Origin: Flavobacteriales bacterium UBA7878
GTDB lineage: Bacteria; Bacteroidota; Bacteroidia; Flavobacteriales; Schleiferiaceae
NCBI GenBank assembly: GCA_002501205.1
Contig: DLRW01000025.1
Coordinates: 1-48,738 of the forward strand
DNA: 48,738 bases
Direction of reading: 5' to 3'
The position numbers and the translations under genes were made by a program. The notes beneath the pieces were generated by a model. The model did no database searches. It was not told the origin of the DNA and worked only from the letters and a program-made list of their open reading frames with translations. Within the stretch, counting starts at the first letter, position 1; every line of letters begins with the position of its first letter. Below, piece after piece: positions 23,798 through 31,094 of this stretch.

Positions 23798-24859
23798 ATG
23801 GAAATCTCCAAGAAAAAACCCAATTACCCCATTCACCCTGAACTGCGGAGCTACCTGCGTAAATACCGCCGTGAAGCGCATTTAGCCGCTACCTACGAGG
23901 CCCTTTTGCAATTCAGTAATTCGATTCCTGTTTTAGATCAGGAGGGCAAAGACACCCTTTGGCAAAGTGTGATTTACGATAATTACCTCCAAGCCGAAGT
24001 GCAAAAGGCCCTGGTCGAAATTTACGCCGCCTTAAAAACGGATGGCGACCAGAGTTTTGTGGGGCAACTGCGCACCGATCGTATTGACCATTGCCTCTTC
24101 GGGAATTCCAATCCCTTTCGCATCCGTATTGTAAATACCATCAACGATAACCACGATTACTACTACATAAAGAAGGCCGATGCTTCCCGGATATATGGCC
24201 TGGAGTTGGAACATCTCCTCAGTCCGAATCGCATAGGTTATTTGGTAGATGGCGATACCCTGGTGGAAGAGCATATTGCCGGTATTCCCGGAGATGTGTT
24301 TTTAGGGCATTATATGGATCGCCCCACCTTTGCCAAAACACGGATGGCCAAGGAATTTGTGAAATTTAATGAACGCTGTTTTGCCATGCTTTTGGGCGAT
24401 ATGCGCTCCTATAATTATGTGGTAGATGTAACGCCCGACTTCGATATGGAGCAGTATCGGGTACGGCCCATCGACTTTGATCAATTGACCTACGAAGGCC
24501 GTAAAAACCATTACCTCCCTCAATTTTACAAGGAGAATTTTGAGGTGATTCAATTTTGCATGGATGTCTTATCCCCGGAAACGGTAGACCAGTACCAAAC
24601 TGAGGAACGCACCCTCATGCGCAAGCGCTATTTTTTAGCTCAAGAGCAATTGGATGAATTACTGGATTCCATGGCGAAGGTTCCTTTATCCAAACCCGAG
24701 AAAATTGCCTCACTTTGTGACGACCTCAATGAGTTTCATCGCACGGAAGATTTTACCGGACTTGAAAGCATGGGCCAGGTTCTGAAATTGCACCTCAGCA
24801 AAATGATTGAGCGAACCGAGCATCGCACCTATTTGGGTCGAACCTCCTTTAAGGCTTAA
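23798..24859 (+). CDS. Uncharacterised protein with kinase-like motifs
   Basis: 353 aa, soluble, no signal peptide. No named family recognised. In order the sequence shows YYYIKKADAS (Lys125/126), Glu137 in LELEHLL, a hinge-like LVEEHIAGIPGD (155-166), then LLGDMRSYNYVV (Asp201, Asn206) and RPIDFDQ (Asp226). This order of Lys, Glu, HGD-x4-N-like and DFD is that of protein or aminoglycoside kinase-like folds. His before Gly-Asp is replaced by Leu, and no glycine-rich loop is evident, so activity is uncertain. The N-terminal 100 residues are helical and charged, the C-terminus likewise. Own promoter-like box; the WG-repeat gene follows after 59 bases. The kinase-like fold is my inference. Confidence 0.6.
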   Translation: MEISKKKPNYPIHPELRSYLRKYRREAHLAATYEALLQFSNSIPVLDQEGKDTLWQSVIYDNYLQAEVQKALVEIYAALKTDGDQSFVGQLRTDRIDHCLFGNSNPFRIRIVNTINDNHDYYYIKKADASRIYGLELEHLLSPNRIGYLVDGDTLVEEHIAGIPGDVFLGHYMDRPTFAKTRMAKEFVKFNERCFAMLLGDMRSYNYVVDVTPDFDMEQYRVRPIDFDQLTYEGRKNHYLPQFYKENFEVIQFCMDVLSPETVDQYQTEERTLMRKRYFLAQEQLDELLDSMAKVPLSKPEKIASLCDDLNEFHRTEDFTGLESMGQVLKLHLSKMIERTEHRTYLGRTSFKA

Positions 24860-24918
24860 TTCGATTAATTAGCAGCCAACCGCAAATCATATTAGCGTCT
24901 AAAAGTTAAATTGCCTCC

Positions 24919-27036
24919 ATGAGGACTGTGCTTCTTTTTTTACTGAGCCTTCAATTAAGTGCTCAGGGTATCAACGCCATTATTGGTGATAGCTCCTGGT
25001 ATGATCAACATCATCGCTGGCCCAATTCTGGAGATTCGGAACAAATGCGAATCAGTACCCATCTGACTTATGTTCTAAATCAGCTCAGGGCCGAAGAAGA
25101 CTACCCCGGCGATTCACTGGCCAGAGCCCAAAATTTAGCTGCCTTAGAAGCCTATATCCAAATGGGAGAATTTCCTAGGGTTTTTAGCTATCCGGCTAAA
25201 AGACGACCCTGTTTTATTGATGATGAGGGGCGCCTTTGCGCGGTAGGCTACTTAATTGCCGAAAGTGCGGGCCTGGAAGAAGCCGAGCGAATAAACCGAT
25301 TATTTCGCTTCCACTTTTTACTGGATATGGAAGATTCCGCTCTGGTAACCTGGCAGCAGAAATCCGGATTAAGCCTGCGCGAATTGGCGATGATTCAACC
25401 ATCCTATGGATGGGAACGGCAGAGTGTTTATGCCCTGTTTCAAGATCCTAAAAATCATCACTATGGATTAAAGCGCAATAGTGATGACAAGGTGATCATT
25501 AAAGCGCGCTATGAGCTATTAAGGCACGACCCTAGTCTTCCCTTTGTATTCGGTCTACGTAAGGGGAAGTGGTATCTCTATTTGCAAGATGGGACTAAAA
25601 TCAGCTCTAAGGGCTATCAGAAATTACAGTTCTTAAGACGCAATTTCAATTACCGAATGTTGGCACAGGATGAAGACGGCATTGAAGTCTATAATCCTAA
25701 TGGCCAATTGCTATGGTCCAGAGAAGACCTTCAGTTTCGACTTTATATCGAAGACCAATTTCAGGTAATTGGCAAGCAAGGTCAAGGTATATTGAACTGG
25801 AATGGCAAGGAAATTCTCAAGCCAAAATACGATAGCATTTTTCCGGTAAAGAATGTCGACTACCAGCTCTTCGCCTGGAAGGCCCTATTAAACAGCCCAG
25901 CCATTGAAGATGCGGAAAAGCCCTGGGCAGCCGGAAGGTATTGGGGCTTGGCAGATACCAGCGGCAATGTACTCCTGCCCTTCCTTTTTGATAGAGTTGA
26001 ATACGAACGCGGACTTATTCAAACCTGGGATAGAGATAGTCTCACTCAAGTTTACGATAGCCATGGCAATTTGGTATTGGGCGAAGGTTTAGAACGAATT
26101 GAACCCGGAGCCTGCCGCTATTGCTCCATCATAGTTACCAAGCAGGGTTCAGGGCTCTTCAATGGTTACAGTCGCTCCTGGGATGAGGACCCTCTCCATG
26201 ATAGCATCAGTATCCACTCTCTTTTCTATTACCAGATGATCAATAATGGTAAAAAGGGGATTCTCAATAGTTTTGGCGACACTACCCTAAAGCCTGCCTA
26301 CGAGTCTATTTTCTACCGAGCGCATCGCTTCTTCTATCGGGAGGACGGCAAATGGGGCCTGGCCGATGAAAATGGTAAAGAGCTACTTCCCTCGGTTTAT
26401 GATAGCCTTGGCGTTTTGGTTTTTGATGGCATTTCTAAAGATTCTTGTCTACTATTTAGTCAAGAGGGAAAGCGATTTGAAATTCGGGATCGACAAGGGA
26501 ATATAGCCTCCGTAGAACAGGATTGGCAGGGATTTACCCCCCTTCATTCCTCGGCTGTATTATTACATCGAGGTTTGGAAAAAGTACTGGCTGACTATTA
26601 TCACCTTCAGTTTAAAATACATCCGAATATTAAGATAGATTATGCCCGTGCACTCGAAGGCTGGTTTATGGCTTATGGTAAGGATGGCAAGGAAGGTTTA
26701 TGGCTGCTCTCCTATTACAATCCGACAAGCCCGGAGAATTTCCGTCCAGCCATTTTCGACAGTATTGTTTTCCTAATTGGAGACCCTAACCTCCAACTCT
26801 TAGTTCAGCAAGATGGCAAGTGGGGAGTCTACTCCATTCGTGGTGACTCCCTAATAATCCCTTGTGAGCAGGATGTTTTCTTAAAACGAAATGTTAATGG
26901 CTGGGTTTACTTTCGAAAGGATGGAGCGTGGAAAGGCTATTTCTATACTTCACCATCCTTAAGAGGACTCAATCCCCGAGGCGAAAAGAAAGTTGAGGAA
27001 ATGTGGAGAGCAAAAGAAGAAAAAGGGTCGAATTAG
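24919..27036 (+). CDS. Secreted WG-repeat protein
   Basis: 705 aa. Signal peptide (1-16, LLFLLSLQLSAQG). The N-terminal domain (about 25-170) contains RRPCFIDDEGRLCAVGYLIA with a Cys pair near residues 98 and 106, and LRELAMIQPSYGWE, a module that I have seen only in this combination and cannot name. The rest carries many degenerate WG repeats of about 50-60 residues (examples: GKWYLYLQDG, GRYWGLADTSG, GKWGLADENGKELLP, GKWGVYSIRGD), a beta-propeller- or solenoid-like surface motif. No T9SS sorting domain at the C-terminus, so it is probably periplasmic. The stop codon lies within a hairpin that terminates the convergent gene. Confidence 0.8.
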   Translation: MRTVLLFLLSLQLSAQGINAIIGDSSWYDQHHRWPNSGDSEQMRISTHLTYVLNQLRAEEDYPGDSLARAQNLAALEAYIQMGEFPRVFSYPAKRRPCFIDDEGRLCAVGYLIAESAGLEEAERINRLFRFHFLLDMEDSALVTWQQKSGLSLRELAMIQPSYGWERQSVYALFQDPKNHHYGLKRNSDDKVIIKARYELLRHDPSLPFVFGLRKGKWYLYLQDGTKISSKGYQKLQFLRRNFNYRMLAQDEDGIEVYNPNGQLLWSREDLQFRLYIEDQFQVIGKQGQGILNWNGKEILKPKYDSIFPVKNVDYQLFAWKALLNSPAIEDAEKPWAAGRYWGLADTSGNVLLPFLFDRVEYERGLIQTWDRDSLTQVYDSHGNLVLGEGLERIEPGACRYCSIIVTKQGSGLFNGYSRSWDEDPLHDSISIHSLFYYQMINNGKKGILNSFGDTTLKPAYESIFYRAHRFFYREDGKWGLADENGKELLPSVYDSLGVLVFDGISKDSCLLFSQEGKRFEIRDRQGNIASVEQDWQGFTPLHSSAVLLHRGLEKVLADYYHLQFKIHPNIKIDYARALEGWFMAYGKDGKEGLWLLSYYNPTSPENFRPAIFDSIVFLIGDPNLQLLVQQDGKWGVYSIRGDSLIIPCEQDVFLKRNVNGWVYFRKDGAWKGYFYTSPSLRGLNPRGEKKVEEMWRAKEEKGSN

Positions 27037-27047
27037 AAATTCGACCC
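27012..27047 (-). terminator. Terminator of the SRPBCC gene, overlapping the WG-gene stop
   Basis: Perfect 10-bp stem GGGTCGAATT / AATTCGACCC (27025-27034 / 27038-27047) with loop AGA. On the minus strand TTTTTCTTCTTTT follows. The TAG stop of the WG-repeat gene (27034-27036) sits in the loop. Confidence 0.75.
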
Positions 27048-27076
27048 AGTCTTTCAAATCTATTCAACAATTGCGA

Positions 27077-27613
27077 TTAAGCTTCAGACAAGTTCTTCAA
27101 TTTATTCAAACCCTTGGTGAAGTCTTCACTCATAGCATCCTCAGCGCTCATAAACAGTTTCATCAGATTCATGGGATAAGCCATCTCACTTTTCATACCC
27201 CAGGTTACTTCTGTACCCCCGGCCGATTCACTAAGCTTTACATAAGCATCACCATGCGATTCAAACGGACGTGTAAAATGCAAATGCGTTTCCAGGGTAT
27301 AAGGAGCTGCCACCTTAGTAATGGTTTGGCATCCGGCCCCAACATTCTCATTTTGACTATCCCAGCAATTTTCCGAACCTACTTCGCCGCTGGCCCCTTT
27401 GTATTCTTGCTTCATATCAGGATCAATACTCGCCCAGGGACTCCATGCATTCATATTCTCCAAGCTATTGGTATGATTCCAAACTTGCAATATCGGTGCC
27501 TTAATATGCACAGTCTGCTCATAAGAGAAATCCTTGGAAATAAAGAGAGCTGCTATTAATAATCCACCAATTAGCACAACAACTGCAATAACTACCGTTT
27601 TTAAAGCTTTCAT
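27077..27613 (-). CDS. SRPBCC (polyketide cyclase/START-like) family protein
   Basis: 178 aa. An N-terminal membrane anchor (about 5-28, VVIAVVVLIGGLLIAALFI) is followed by one START/SRPBCC domain: VHIKAPILQVWNHTNSLENM at the start, AWSPWASIDPDMK, and GGTEVTWGMKSEM near the end. The domain forms a hydrophobic pocket for small ligands; no specific substrate can be read. The conserved opening (KAPxxxVW) is typical of this large family. A promoter-like AAATTGC box lies upstream, and the 103-base gap from the redox operon suggests separate transcription. Confidence 0.85.
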   Translation of the reverse strand: MKALKTVVIAVVVLIGGLLIAALFISKDFSYEQTVHIKAPILQVWNHTNSLENMNAWSPWASIDPDMKQEYKGASGEVGSENCWDSQNENVGAGCQTITKVAAPYTLETHLHFTRPFESHGDAYVKLSESAGGTEVTWGMKSEMAYPMNLMKLFMSAEDAMSEDFTKGLNKLKNLSEA

Positions 27614-27716
27614 TTTCTTCTAGTTTTATTTGATTCCTAGCAATTTAAGAAAATGCCTTTCAGATTAAAAAGCCTTTTAAAAATTATATTACAATTATGC
27701 AATGCTATAAAATGGA

Positions 27717-28547
27717 CTATTGAGGGGTCCAGGTTCCCAGAGCTGCTTGCTCCATAGCAAACTGACGAAAGTCTTTAGGAGAACGACCTAATACCTTGCG
27801 AATATCAGCACTAAGGACTGCATTTTTAGGTTCCAGAAGTACCTCAGTAAAGAGGTATTGAATAAGCCAAATAAAATCTTTCTCCACTCTTAAGTCTTCC
27901 AACATACTAATGTAAGCCGGCAAAGAAATTGGGGTAAAACTGATACTTCTGCCACTAGCTACTGCAATCTCTTCCATTACCTGTTGGAAGTTCAGCAAAC
28001 GCGGACCGGTTAGCTCATAGATTTGACCATTGTGCTCCGCATTCAATAAAACTTTGGCCACCACAGCCGCAATATCATCGGTATCCACATAGGGCACCTT
28101 GGCCTGAGCCATGGGTAAAGCCACATCACCAGATAAGATTGCTGGTAAAAAGAAGCTTTCACTAAAATTCTGGTTAAACCAGGATGCCCGTACAATGGTG
28201 TAGTCTAGTTCACTATTAATAATCACTTGCTCACAGAGCTCCGCTTCTTTTTCTCCTTTACCAGAAAGGAGTACCAGTTTTTGCAAGCCTTCATCCTTAG
28301 CTACTTCCACCAGTTTTTCAATGGCCTCCAAAGCCCCGGGAACTGCCAAATCGGGTTGATAGGCGATGTACATGCGCTCAGCACCTCGCAAAACCTTCGA
28401 CCATTGTTCCGGTTGATGCCAGTCGAAGGGAGGGGAAGCCTGACGACTTCCCCGAACCACATTCTCCCCCTTGGACTCCAAAATATCGGCCACCTTTCGA
28501 CCGGTTTTGCCATTGGCACCTAGCACTACAATTTTTCTTTTTTCCAT
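27717..28547 (-). CDS. NmrA-like NAD(P)H-binding reductase
   Basis: 276 aa. Rossmann fold with GANGKTGRKVADIL (residues 9-22), then KLVLLSGKGE, YTIVRASWFNQNFSE and YVDTDDIAAVVAKVLL, the pattern of the atypical short-chain dehydrogenase NmrA/QOR2 group (NAD(P)H-binding quinone reductases or redox sensors). The active-site Tyr-x3-Lys of classical SDRs is not seen, as usual in this group. The start is 2 bases after the stop of the AhpD-like gene; it is the last gene of the four-gene operon. Confidence 0.85.
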   Translation of the reverse strand: MEKRKIVVLGANGKTGRKVADILESKGENVVRGSRQASPPFDWHQPEQWSKVLRGAERMYIAYQPDLAVPGALEAIEKLVEVAKDEGLQKLVLLSGKGEKEAELCEQVIINSELDYTIVRASWFNQNFSESFFLPAILSGDVALPMAQAKVPYVDTDDIAAVVAKVLLNAEHNGQIYELTGPRLLNFQQVMEEIAVASGRSISFTPISLPAYISMLEDLRVEKDFIWLIQYLFTEVLLEPKNAVLSADIRKVLGRSPKDFRQFAMEQAALGTWTPQ

Positions 28548-28549
28548 TT

Positions 28550-29152
28550 TCAGTTAGTCTTAGTTTTCAATTGTTTACGTTTTGCTTTGAATATGATATT
28601 CTTAATTGCCCCAATAAACCAGGGCACTTTATAGCCTTTGCGGCTGAGATGCTTACCTCCCATTTGATAGATGGCCCCATTGCCTTTTACCCCGTGACCA
28701 TCAAGGAGACGATTGTAAAAATTAAAGAGACTGGTAATCAGCACCACCAAATGAAGGTCTTCTTCGGTCCATCCCATTTCATACACCGCCTCGGCATCTT
28801 TCCTGCTCATTTTCGACGGGCTCAAGGTGAGTTTTTGAACATAGCGCAGGAGCACTCGATTGTTCTCTGAAATTGCGGCCTGATCCAGATTGTCCACCAA
28901 TTCTTCTAACAGATGGGACTCTACTCCAAATTCCGCTGCCACCGCTTCATGCGAGCCATAGCAAAAAGAACAAGCATTTAAACCCGAAACATAGGCCGCA
29001 ATCATTTCACGGTCGGCAAAAGAAAGACGACCCGGCCCACGCATAATGCGATGCGAAGCTTTATCTAAAGGTCCTAAGCGGGGGCGATCTCTAAAGGTGA
29101 TATCCGTAATATCCGACCACTCATCCAGGTAGCTAAAAAAAGAACGATTCAT
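28550..29152 (-). CDS. AhpD-like (carboxymuconolactone decarboxylase) family protein
   Basis: 200 aa. The active-site motif of the AhpD/CMD family is clear: ACSFCYGSHEA with Cys61, Cys64 and His68 (CxxC-x3-H), preceded by REMIAAYVSGLN. Such proteins reduce peroxides or act as thiol redox partners. The C-terminal region holds DGHGVKGNGAIYQMGGKHLS and a basic tail (KAKRKQLKTK). The start overlaps the upstream gene by one base and the stop is 2 bases from the next gene, so it is tightly coupled in the operon. Confidence 0.85.
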   Translation of the reverse strand: MNRSFFSYLDEWSDITDITFRDRPRLGPLDKASHRIMRGPGRLSFADREMIAAYVSGLNACSFCYGSHEAVAAEFGVESHLLEELVDNLDQAAISENNRVLLRYVQKLTLSPSKMSRKDAEAVYEMGWTEEDLHLVVLITSLFNFYNRLLDGHGVKGNGAIYQMGGKHLSRKGYKVPWFIGAIKNIIFKAKRKQLKTKTN

Positions 29153-29652
29153 TATTTAAAATTTAGATTTTCAGAGCCAAAGCGATAAAGGGCTCCCAGA
29201 ATTAAGAAAAAGGACAGCAAGGCAAAGGCAGTCCTTATAAGGTGCCGAAGATTCCAGCTTTTCTCGAAAATTTCTCGCACATGGGATAGACCTCGGGCAT
29301 CTAAGCGACCCAATTGTACTTGATCGAGGTACTCATTGAGAGGCACATTACCAGAAATGGTTACACCCAATACACCAAAAACATAGATTAGAGTGGCTGC
29401 TAAAATCCAGCGAAAAACCTCAGTTTGGCTAAAATTAAAATAAGCTGCACCCACCAGAGCCAGGAGAGTCCCGAAGAAAATGAGCATAAAAGCCGGGTTT
29501 TGAATCGCCCGATTAATATTCTGCATGCTCTCCAAAAAAGAAGAGTCGCTGATCAATTTGGTTCCAGGAATCACCGATACCTGCCAGGCATAGTAAAAGC
29601 CTGCGGAAAGCCCCGTGAGAAAGACGGCTGAATAGATACTAATTGCTTTCAT
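29152..29652 (-). CDS. DUF1772 (anthrone oxygenase-like) membrane protein
   Basis: 166 aa with four membrane helices; sequence SAVFLTGLSAGFYYAWQVSV at the N-terminus and a central VTISGNVPLNEYLD fit the DUF1772 family, whose fungal relatives include anthrone oxygenases. A loop ends with RGLSHVREIFEKSWNLRHLIRT, conserved His and Trp-Asn. The bacterial role is unknown. The start overlaps the upstream gene by 4 bases (ATGA) and the stop overlaps the following gene by 1 base. Confidence 0.8.
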   Translation of the reverse strand: MKAISIYSAVFLTGLSAGFYYAWQVSVIPGTKLISDSSFLESMQNINRAIQNPAFMLIFFGTLLALVGAAYFNFSQTEVFRWILAATLIYVFGVLGVTISGNVPLNEYLDQVQLGRLDARGLSHVREIFEKSWNLRHLIRTAFALLSFFLILGALYRFGSENLNFK

Positions 29653-29984
29653 GAGGATTTACGTTTAGCATTAGCCTTAATCCAGCGGCGTAGTTTTTCA
29701 GCATCTTCCTCCTCCAATTTATTCCAAAAACCAAGGGGCATGCGCTTTTTCACAAATACCTGTTCATGGATCAATGGAGCAAATTCTTCCATATTCTCTT
29801 CGGTAAAGAGCTTGGTTGGATTCATCCGCTTGTGGCAGGTATTGCAGTTATTCTTGAGTACCATCAGGGCCTCATCTTTCAAAAGAGGATAAGAACCATC
29901 CTCAGGAAGGCTTTGAGCCTGACTGGCTTTCGCTAGTAGCAGGAATACTAAGAGCCATTTAAAAGCTTGGAAATTTGTGCTCAT
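29649..29984 (-). CDS. Small single-haem cytochrome c-like protein
   Basis: 111 aa. Signal peptide (about 1-24, LLVFLLLAKASQAQ) and one haem-attachment motif CNTCH (Cys47, Cys50, His51); possible axial Met82 in KKRMPLGFW. The rest is short and charged, ending KANAKRKSS. A periplasmic one-haem electron carrier or sensor is likely. First gene of the operon, directly after the phased repeats at 30036-30069 and 85 bases from the AraC gene. The other operon members (DUF1772, AhpD-like, NmrA-like) suggest an electron-transfer or detoxification function; the substrate is not evident. Confidence 0.8.
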   Translation of the reverse strand: MSTNFQAFKWLLVFLLLAKASQAQSLPEDGSYPLLKDEALMVLKNNCNTCHKRMNPTKLFTEENMEEFAPLIHEQVFVKKRMPLGFWNKLEEEDAEKLRRWIKANAKRKSS

Positions 29985-30035
29985 ACATTTAAAGTTTGAT
30001 GAGACAAAAGTCCGCCCTCCTAGTCCAGGGCTTTA

Positions 30036-30069
30036 GTTCGAAAAGAATTCAAATTGGTTCGAAAAGAAT
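30036..30069 (-). promoter_or_regulatory. Phased TTNGAA repeats at the redox operon promoter
   Basis: Two 13-bp direct repeats GTTCGAAAAGAAT (30036-30048 and 30057-30069), 21 bp apart, i.e. two helical turns. Three hexamer half-sites (TTCGAA, TTCAAA, TTCGAA) start at 30037, 30048 and 30058. Tandem repeats two turns apart are the classic AraC-type operator layout, and an AraC-family gene ends exactly at the second repeat (stop 30069-30071). Distance to the operon's first ATG is about 52 bases. Confidence 0.6.
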
Positions 30070-30926
30070 CAGGCGCGAATCTCGCTGGGGCGATAGCCAA
30101 ATTTTTGGGCAAAGGCCTTCGAAAAAGAGCTTAAGCTATCATAGCCCACCTGCCAGGCCGCTTCTTGAACGGTGGCACCACCACTACGGATTAGTTCATG
30201 GGCCTTCTCCAATCTTTGATTTTGGAGGTAACGAAATACCGGTAATCCGAAATGAGCCTTAAAGCTTTGTTTCAGCTTATTGGTATTCATCCCTATTTCT
30301 GCTGCTAAATCTGATAAACCCGGTGGTTCTTCCAAATTAGCGAGGAGAATTTCACGGGCTTTATCCAGCCGCTGCAAGGTGTCATGGGGCAAGCTTTGAT
30401 CGGCACTTCTAGAAAGTTCTCCGAAATAATGTGCCAATAAGGCCGTCATCTGAGAACGGAAAAACATCATTTTGGCTTTGCCTTCCAGCTGATTCCTAAA
30501 TGCCTGATCAACGGTTTGCTGCATAGCAGCACTCATATAAAACTGAGGTCCGGCCACAAAATGACCCTTGGGGTGAAGCAGAGGATCCAGCAATTCCTGA
30601 AAAAGCGCTACTTCTTGTTCTGGCAAAGATTCGATATGCCGTAAAGAAGTGGCGATTACCAAACACTCCAGAGGGCGATCCGCCGAAACATGATGTTTAA
30701 ACTGTACTTCCGCATCGGCATAGAAGGATAAGGCCAGGCCTTGCGTATGATCAAAGGATTGCTGCTCACCGGCATACTCAACCTCAAGATGCACATTACC
30801 CGATCCATAAAAAGCCACCGCTATCACCGGCTCATCAAAATAGCAGGTATCTACCAAGGCTTCTTTTGCCTCAGCAAGTTCTACTAAAATGGTAAAGTCT
30901 TTTATGTCGATGAATTCGCGGTTCAT
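30069..30926 (-). CDS. AraC family transcriptional regulator (PchR-like)
   Basis: About 285 aa from the chosen start MNREFID. The N-terminal sensor domain (about 1-180) has no named ligand motif but resembles the PchR/siderophore-type sensor layout. The C-terminal AraC HTH pair is standard: PPGLSDLAAEIGMNTNKLKQ, then FRYLQNQRLEKAHELI and VQEAAWQVGYDSLSSFSKAF. The frame is open to a GTG at 30944, but that codon is overlapped by a -7-like TATTTTCG, so the ATG at 30926 is preferred. It is followed by the phased repeats and the four-gene operon, its likely target. Confidence 0.85.
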   Translation of the reverse strand: MNREFIDIKDFTILVELAEAKEALVDTCYFDEPVIAVAFYGSGNVHLEVEYAGEQQSFDHTQGLALSFYADAEVQFKHHVSADRPLECLVIATSLRHIESLPEQEVALFQELLDPLLHPKGHFVAGPQFYMSAAMQQTVDQAFRNQLEGKAKMMFFRSQMTALLAHYFGELSRSADQSLPHDTLQRLDKAREILLANLEEPPGLSDLAAEIGMNTNKLKQSFKAHFGLPVFRYLQNQRLEKAHELIRSGGATVQEAAWQVGYDSLSSFSKAFAQKFGYRPSEIRA

Positions 30927-31094
30927 AGCCCTTCGAAAATACACTTTGTTTGCAAATTATTACTATCAAAGGACTTCTCATCTCGGCAAGACTACTGTTA
31001 TTTTAAACCAGGAAATTTTCTCAAATGACTGAAAATTACCAATTTTGAATCCTTCGCTTTATTTAATAACCTGTTTCGCTAAAAGCCCATTTTC

